A stretch of DNA of 8,176 nt from Planctomycetales bacterium (lineage in GTDB: Bacteria > Planctomycetota > Planctomycetia > Pirellulales > Thermoguttaceae), in the NCBI GenBank assembly GCA_007122045.1, contig SKJM01000613.1, positions 1 to 8,176 of the forward strand, read 5' to 3'. A program made the translations under genes and the position numbers. The notes below the pieces were generated by a model. The model did no database searches. It was not told the DNA's origin and saw nothing but the letters and a program-made list of their open reading frames with translations. Below are positions 4,700 through 8,176 of this stretch, one piece after another (positions within the stretch are counted from its first letter, which is position 1; each line of letters begins with the position of its first letter).

Positions 4700-6561
4700 G
4701 CAGGGGACAGTTCCTTTGCGCCGCGCTGGCACTCGGGCTGGGATTGCTGGTTCCGTTGGAATCCTCGGCGCAGCAGCGCGTGGGCGAGGTGGAGTTCAGC
4801 GTGATCCCGATGCCGAGCCTCGACGCGCAGTCCGACGGCGGCGTGACCCACGGCTACGTGGAGTACCGCGTGCGCCTGCACAACCGGGGGCCGTCGGAGC
4901 GGATCGTGCACCTGGCGCATCCGCCGGCGCGGGCGAGGCGGATTGACGACGGGGTCGTGGCCACCCGTACCGTCCGGCTTGCCGGGGGGCAGCAGGCGGT
5001 GGTGTCGTTATTTCAACCGCCCACGTCGGTGTCCGACGAGCGGCTCGAAGTGCGCGTGGAGGGCGTCGCGCGACGCGGCGAAATCCGCCTGGCGAGCATG
5101 CGCACGTACACCCGTGGTTATCGCCACCATTACCGCGAGCCGCCGAGGGCTGCCGTCCTGCTCAGCCGGAGCGTGCCGCGCGATTTCCCCAGCGACGGGT
5201 ATTCCGCCCGGCAGCCCGGGGCCCAGGCGCCCGGCCTTTCGGATCCAGACCCGGAGCCTGACCCCGAGCCGCAGTGGCACATGGCCATGGGCGGACTTCC
5301 CCCGTCAGGCCCGGCTCACCTCCAAAACTTCGTGCTGTTCCGCAGCGAGATTCCGGTAGACCAGTGGAGCCCGAACTGGCTCGGCTACTCGTGCTTCGAC
5401 ACCGTGGTTTGCTCGCAGCGGGAGGTCGAAGACATGCCCGCCGCGGTGCGGCTGGCCTTGCGGCGGTTCGTCGAATGCGGCGGCACGCTGGTGGTTCACG
5501 GGCACGACCTGCCGGCGGCCCTTTCGGAACACGCTTTCGACGACGGCCACGGGGGCCGTTACGCCGGCATGGGCCGCGTCGTGCTCAGCGGGGCCGCCGA
5601 TTGGGACGCGGCTTTCGCAAAGCTCGTCGAGTCGCGACACGTCCATCAGGCCGAGGAGCGGCCGCGGAATCTGCTCGGCCTGCTGATGGCCGAGGCCACG
5701 GTTCCCGTGCGCGGGCTGTTCCTCCTGGTGCTGCTGTTCGGGGTGGCCATCGGGCCGGTGAACCTGTGGCTGCTGTCGCGGTACCGGCGGCGCATTTGGC
5801 TGTGGTGGAACGTGCCGGCCATTTCCCTGCTGACCTGCCTGACGGTGTTCGGCTACTCGGTGGCGTCGGAGGGCTGGACCGGGCGCGGCCGGACGGCCAG
5901 CTTCACCCTGCTCGACGAGCGGGCCCGACGCGCCACGACGATCGGCTACGTGTCGCACTACAGCCCCCTGGCGCCCGGCGGGCTGCGCTTCGGCGCCGAG
6001 ACCGACGTGGCGCTGCTGGACACCCATGCGGGGTACCGCTATCGGCGCTATGGATATGATGAACCGTCGGCCGACCTGCGGTTCGTCGACTGGACCCACG
6101 AGCAGCACCTGGCGTCGGGCTGGATGAAGGCGCGGGTGCCCGCCTACTTCCAGATACGCAAGAACGAGGACCGGCGCGAGCGGCTGGCGGTCGAGCCGCA
6201 GCCCGACGGCTCGGTGAAGGTGGTCAACGCGTTGGGGGCCGGCATCGAGCGGTTGTACGTGGCCGACGCCTCCGGGCGGGTGCTCGAAGGGCGCAACATT
6301 CCGGCCGGCGCGGAGCGGACCCTGTCGGTGATGGCCGGCGGCGTGGCCGGCGAGGAGAATCCGGACCGCATGCGGTCCATCTTCACGCAATCGAACTGGC
6401 TCCACCGGTTCCACGGGATCCAGCACGCAGCCGACCCCGCCGCCCTGCTCGCCCCCGGCTGCTACATCGCCTACCTCGACCGCTCGCCGTTCGTCGAATC
6501 GCCCATGGCGGGCGTGGAACCGGAGCATACGGTGGCGATCGTGTACGGAGTATTCCGGTAA
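4696..6561 (+). CDS. Exported two-TM protein with possible GATase-like domain, ABC/MoxR-associated (621 aa)
   Basis: The ATG overlaps the moxR stop by 4 nt and has GGGGAG 8 nt upstream. Residues 1-25 form a signal peptide (SRGQFLCAALALGLGLLVPL, likely cut after SSA). Residues 30-140 look like a beta-rich domain. Residues 181-194 are a Pro-Asp/Pro-Glu repeat (DPDPEPDPEP) that looks like a linker. Residues 210-310 resemble a GATase1/ThuA-like fold: FDTVVCS (strand) and LRRFVECGGTLVVHG (helix, then strand) match the pattern 'DxVV...LxxYVxxGGxLVV'. No catalytic Cys-His-Glu triad is evident, so a binding role is likelier. Two membrane helices follow (about 337-360, 367-390), joined by the basic loop SRYRRR, placing the loop in the cytoplasm and both large domains outside. 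GPVNLWLLSRYRRR recalls the PVN.....R.R turn of proteins encoded with ABC-2 transporters (memory-based). Residues 391-621 form a beta-rich outer domain. A partner subunit of the adjacent transporter is the best inference; no enzyme activity is claimed. Confidence 0.8.
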   Translation: MSRGQFLCAALALGLGLLVPLESSAQQRVGEVEFSVIPMPSLDAQSDGGVTHGYVEYRVRLHNRGPSERIVHLAHPPARARRIDDGVVATRTVRLAGGQQAVVSLFQPPTSVSDERLEVRVEGVARRGEIRLASMRTYTRGYRHHYREPPRAAVLLSRSVPRDFPSDGYSARQPGAQAPGLSDPDPEPDPEPQWHMAMGGLPPSGPAHLQNFVLFRSEIPVDQWSPNWLGYSCFDTVVCSQREVEDMPAAVRLALRRFVECGGTLVVHGHDLPAALSEHAFDDGHGGRYAGMGRVVLSGAADWDAAFAKLVESRHVHQAEERPRNLLGLLMAEATVPVRGLFLLVLLFGVAIGPVNLWLLSRYRRRIWLWWNVPAISLLTCLTVFGYSVASEGWTGRGRTASFTLLDERARRATTIGYVSHYSPLAPGGLRFGAETDVALLDTHAGYRYRRYGYDEPSADLRFVDWTHEQHLASGWMKARVPAYFQIRKNEDRRERLAVEPQPDGSVKVVNALGAGIERLYVADASGRVLEGRNIPAGAERTLSVMAGGVAGEENPDRMRSIFTQSNWLHRFHGIQHAADPAALLAPGCYIAYLDRSPFVESPMAGVEPEHTVAIVYGVFR

Positions 6562-6668
6562 CCGCAACAGTCCGGTACGAGCATGAAATGCATTCACTGC
6601 CAAGGAGTGATGAAGCAGGACTTGAACTCCATGCAAGGTCAATTCCAATTCACGGGCCGGAGGGAACG
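6562..6668 (+). other. 107-nt gap inside the cluster
   Basis: This is the only non-overlapping junction in the cluster. It is less GC-rich than the flanking genes and includes CAATTCCAATTCAC (6640-6653). No well-spaced promoter was found: TTGAAC (6622-6627) has only CCAATT at 17 nt. A short frame from 6583 to 6693 encodes MKCIHCQGVMKQ and then peters out; it contains a single CxxC pair and overlaps the next gene, so it is not called. The ABC pair could be transcribed separately from here, but the sequence gives no firm support. Confidence 0.5.
6659..6663 (+). promoter_or_regulatory. Shine-Dalgarno GGAGG deciding the ATG at 6669
   Basis: GGAGG is followed by GAACG and the ATG at 6669, a spacing of 5 nt. 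The same frame offers an ATG at 6588, but it has no clear ribosome-binding site, and the 27 added residues precede a normal ABC N-terminus (MDVRIVDLKRHFG). The downstream ATG is preferred. Confidence 0.8.
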
Positions 6669-7601
6669 ATGGACGTACGCATTGTCGACTTGAAACGGCA
6701 TTTCGGCCGGACGAAGGCGGTCGACGGCATTTCGTTCGAGTTTTCCGCGGGGCACGTCTTCGGTTTCGTCGGTCCCAACGGCGCCGGCAAGACCACGACG
6801 ATGCGCATCCTGGCCACGCTCGACGATCCGACCGAGGGCAACGCCTACATCAACGGCGTGTCGCTGGTCGACGACCCCGAGAAGGCCCGCCGCTTCGTCG
6901 GCTTCATGCCCGACTCGCTCCCCTCCCACCGCGACACGACCGTGCACGAGTATCTCGATTTTTTCGCCCGCGCGTACGGGCTGCGGGGGCCGCAGCGGCG
7001 GACGGTGGTCGAGTCGGTCGAGCGGTTCACCAACCTGACCGGCATTCGCGAGAAATGCCTGACCGCGCTGTCGAAGGGAATGAAGCAGCGGGTGAGCCTC
7101 GCCCGCGCCCTGGTGCACGACCCGCCCGTGCTCATCCTCGACGAGCCGGCGGCGGGGCTGGACCCCCGCGCCCGGGTCGAGCTGCGCGAATTGCTGCGCG
7201 TGCTGGCCGACCGCGGCAAGGCCATCCTCATCAGCTCCCACATCCTCACCGAACTGGCCGAAATCTGCAACGGCGCCGCCATCATCGAGCAGGGTCGCAT
7301 CCTGCGGGCCGGGTCGATGGAGCAAATTATCGCCGGCGGCTCGCCGCACTGCACCATCGTCCTCCGCGCCGCCAAGGCCACGCCCGAGACCCTCTACAAG
7401 GAACTACTGCAACTGCCGGCCGTGCACGAGGCCCGGGTGGTGGGCAAGGAGGTCGAAATCCGCGTCGACGGCGACGAGGACGCGCACAGCGAGATCCTCG
7501 CGCACCTGATCGGCCGCGGAATCCGCATCGTCGACTTCCGCCGGCGGGAGATCGACCTCGAAGACGTGTTCATGACCATTACCAAGGGGGAAGTCCAATG
7601 A
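6669..7601 (+). CDS. ABC transporter ATP-binding protein, ABC-2 type (310 aa)
   Basis: This is the nucleotide-binding subunit that hydrolyses ATP to drive the membrane partner encoded immediately downstream. Motifs from the ATG at 6669: Walker A GPNGAGKTT (35-43), signature LSKGMKQRVSLARAL (134-148), Walker B VLILDEP (154-160), D-loop AAGLDPRAR (161-169) and H-loop His191 (ISSHIL). At the Q-loop the usual YLPQ is FMPD (79-82), with Asp82 in place of Gln; from memory this 'YMPD' variant recurs in one group of ABC-2 ATPases, so it need not be inactivating. The signature reads LSKGM rather than LSGGQ, which is common in this group. Residues 225-310 form a C-terminal extension of about 85 aa ending DLEDVFMTITKGEV, as in the CcmA/drug-export type ATPases. 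It shares an ATGA overlap with the permease gene (7598-7601), a strong sign that the two form one transporter. Substrate unknown. Confidence 0.93.
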   Translation: MDVRIVDLKRHFGRTKAVDGISFEFSAGHVFGFVGPNGAGKTTTMRILATLDDPTEGNAYINGVSLVDDPEKARRFVGFMPDSLPSHRDTTVHEYLDFFARAYGLRGPQRRTVVESVERFTNLTGIREKCLTALSKGMKQRVSLARALVHDPPVLILDEPAAGLDPRARVELRELLRVLADRGKAILISSHILTELAEICNGAAIIEQGRILRAGSMEQIIAGGSPHCTIVLRAAKATPETLYKELLQLPAVHEARVVGKEVEIRVDGDEDAHSEILAHLIGRGIRIVDFRRREIDLEDVFMTITKGEVQ

Positions 7602-8176
7602 CGCAAGCGAGGGCGGCCGCTTCCGAGGCCGGCGATTGGATCAATCCCGTGGCCGTCAAGGAGTTCCGGCAGGCGGTCCGGAGCCGCTGGGTGGTGGCCG
7701 TACTCATGCTGTTCCTGCTGTTGAACCTGGTCATTGTCGGCGGGTACCTGCTGCTTTCTCCCGACGCGCCGACCGATATGGACGGCGGGCGCGGGGTCTT
7801 CATGTTCCTGCTGGTGATCCTTGTGCTCACCTGCCTCGGCTTCGTGCCCGCCTACGCCGGCATCCGCCTGACCCTCGAACGCCACAGCACCGACATCGAC
7901 CTGTTTTTCGTCACCGCCATCAGCCCGGGCGGCATCGTGCGCGGCAAGTACCTGGCGGCCATGGCGTTGACCCTGCTGATCTTCAGCGCGTGCATGCCCT
8001 TCATGGTGCTCACCTACCTACTGCGGGGCATCGACCTGCCGACCATCTTCCAGATCCTGGCCGCCTGCTTCGCGGTATGCGCCGCCGCCAACGCCCTGGG
8101 CCTGTTCGCCGGCGCCGTGTCGGGCGGTTGGATTGTTCGGGGGCTGGTCGCCGCCGGCGTCATCCTGCTGCTCCTC
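7598..8176 (+). CDS. ABC-2-type permease subunit (3' truncated by window edge)
   Basis: The ATG at 7598 overlaps the ATPase stop by 4 nt, with GGGGGA at 7586-7591 as ribosome-binding site. The frame is open to the window end, giving 193 residues without a stop. The N-terminus INPVAVKEFRQAVRSRW (15-31) is the amphipathic pre-TM segment typical of ABC-2 permeases linked to CcmA-like ATPases ('NPxxxxExRxxxRsR'). Membrane helices are predicted at about 31-53, 67-88, 117-142, 147-172 and 179 onwards. Between helices 2 and 3, LERHSTDIDLFFVTAISPGGIVRGKYL matches the family's 'ExxxgTxelLxxTPlsxxxIvxGKxL' coupling region, where the permease is expected to contact the ATPase. Family members usually have six or more helices, so roughly half or more of the protein is visible. 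Together with the upstream ATPase it would form an inner-membrane transporter or energiser; the direction and substrate cannot be read from the sequence. Confidence 0.9.
   Translation, partial: MTQARAAASEAGDWINPVAVKEFRQAVRSRWVVAVLMLFLLLNLVIVGGYLLLSPDAPTDMDGGRGVFMFLLVILVLTCLGFVPAYAGIRLTLERHSTDIDLFFVTAISPGGIVRGKYLAAMALTLLIFSACMPFMVLTYLLRGIDLPTIFQILAACFAVCAAANALGLFAGAVSGGWIVRGLVAAGVILLLL

Noticed and set aside
5305..6648. 447-codon minus-strand open frame
   Set aside because: Antisense shadow of the 621-aa gene: His/Arg/Pro/Gln-rich, no domains, and the plus-strand gene has a signal peptide, TM helices and a good ribosome-binding site.
1..8176. tRNA, rRNA, transposase, integrase, toxin-antitoxin or defence genes
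   Set aside because: None of the diagnostic sequences or domains was found on either strand. The MoxR/ABC cluster alone is not evidence of a defence function.

Overview
The window is GC-rich bacterial DNA with densely packed genes, very probably from a planctomycete (Planctomycetota, Pirellulales-like). This rests on protein style: a C-terminal tail resembling planctomycete HzsA-related proteins, a zinc-ribbon plus DUF4190 membrane protein, a NPV.VKEFRQAVRSRW-type ABC permease, a coiled-coil membrane protein next to MoxR, and a paired GACAGGCT-TTCC-AGCCTGTC repeat of a kind I recall from planctomycete intergenic DNA. The assignment is inference; no rRNA or other marker gene is present.

Layout. 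Positions 1-141 hold the 3' end of a plus-strand gene. Positions 293-829 encode a small zinc-ribbon/DUF4190 membrane protein with a GTG start. It converges with a minus-strand gene (1703 down to 1014) for an uncharacterised 229-aa protein ending in a zinc ribbon. A strong imperfect hairpin lies between the two. Positions 1704-2156 are a 453-nt non-coding stretch. It contains a good sigma70-like promoter for the minus-strand gene, two candidate plus-strand promoters, a hairpin followed by a T-rich stretch, a tandem pair of 28-nt hairpin repeats and a short inverted repeat.

From 2157 to the right edge runs one plus-strand cluster: a three-TM coiled-coil protein (2157-3635), a MoxR-family AAA+ ATPase (3632-4699), a secreted/two-TM protein with a possible GATase-like domain (4696-6561), an ABC transporter ATPase (6669-7601) and an ABC-2-type permease cut by the window end (7598-8176+). 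Three junctions are ATGA overlaps (3632-3635, 4696-4699, 7598-7601), which implies translational coupling. The only gap is 107 nt before the ABC ATPase.

Inferred joint role. The cluster pairs a MoxR-type AAA+ ATPase, which commonly acts as a chaperone-like factor on membrane or vWA partners, with two membrane proteins carrying large soluble parts and with an ABC-2-type transporter. It is best read as a membrane-associated machine in which MoxR may act on the coiled-coil protein or the GATase-like protein, and the transporter supplies energy or export. The usual MoxR partners (DUF58, vWA/Bat proteins) are not in the visible part, though they could lie downstream. The substrate cannot be deduced. 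I found no CRISPR array, transposase, tRNA or rRNA.
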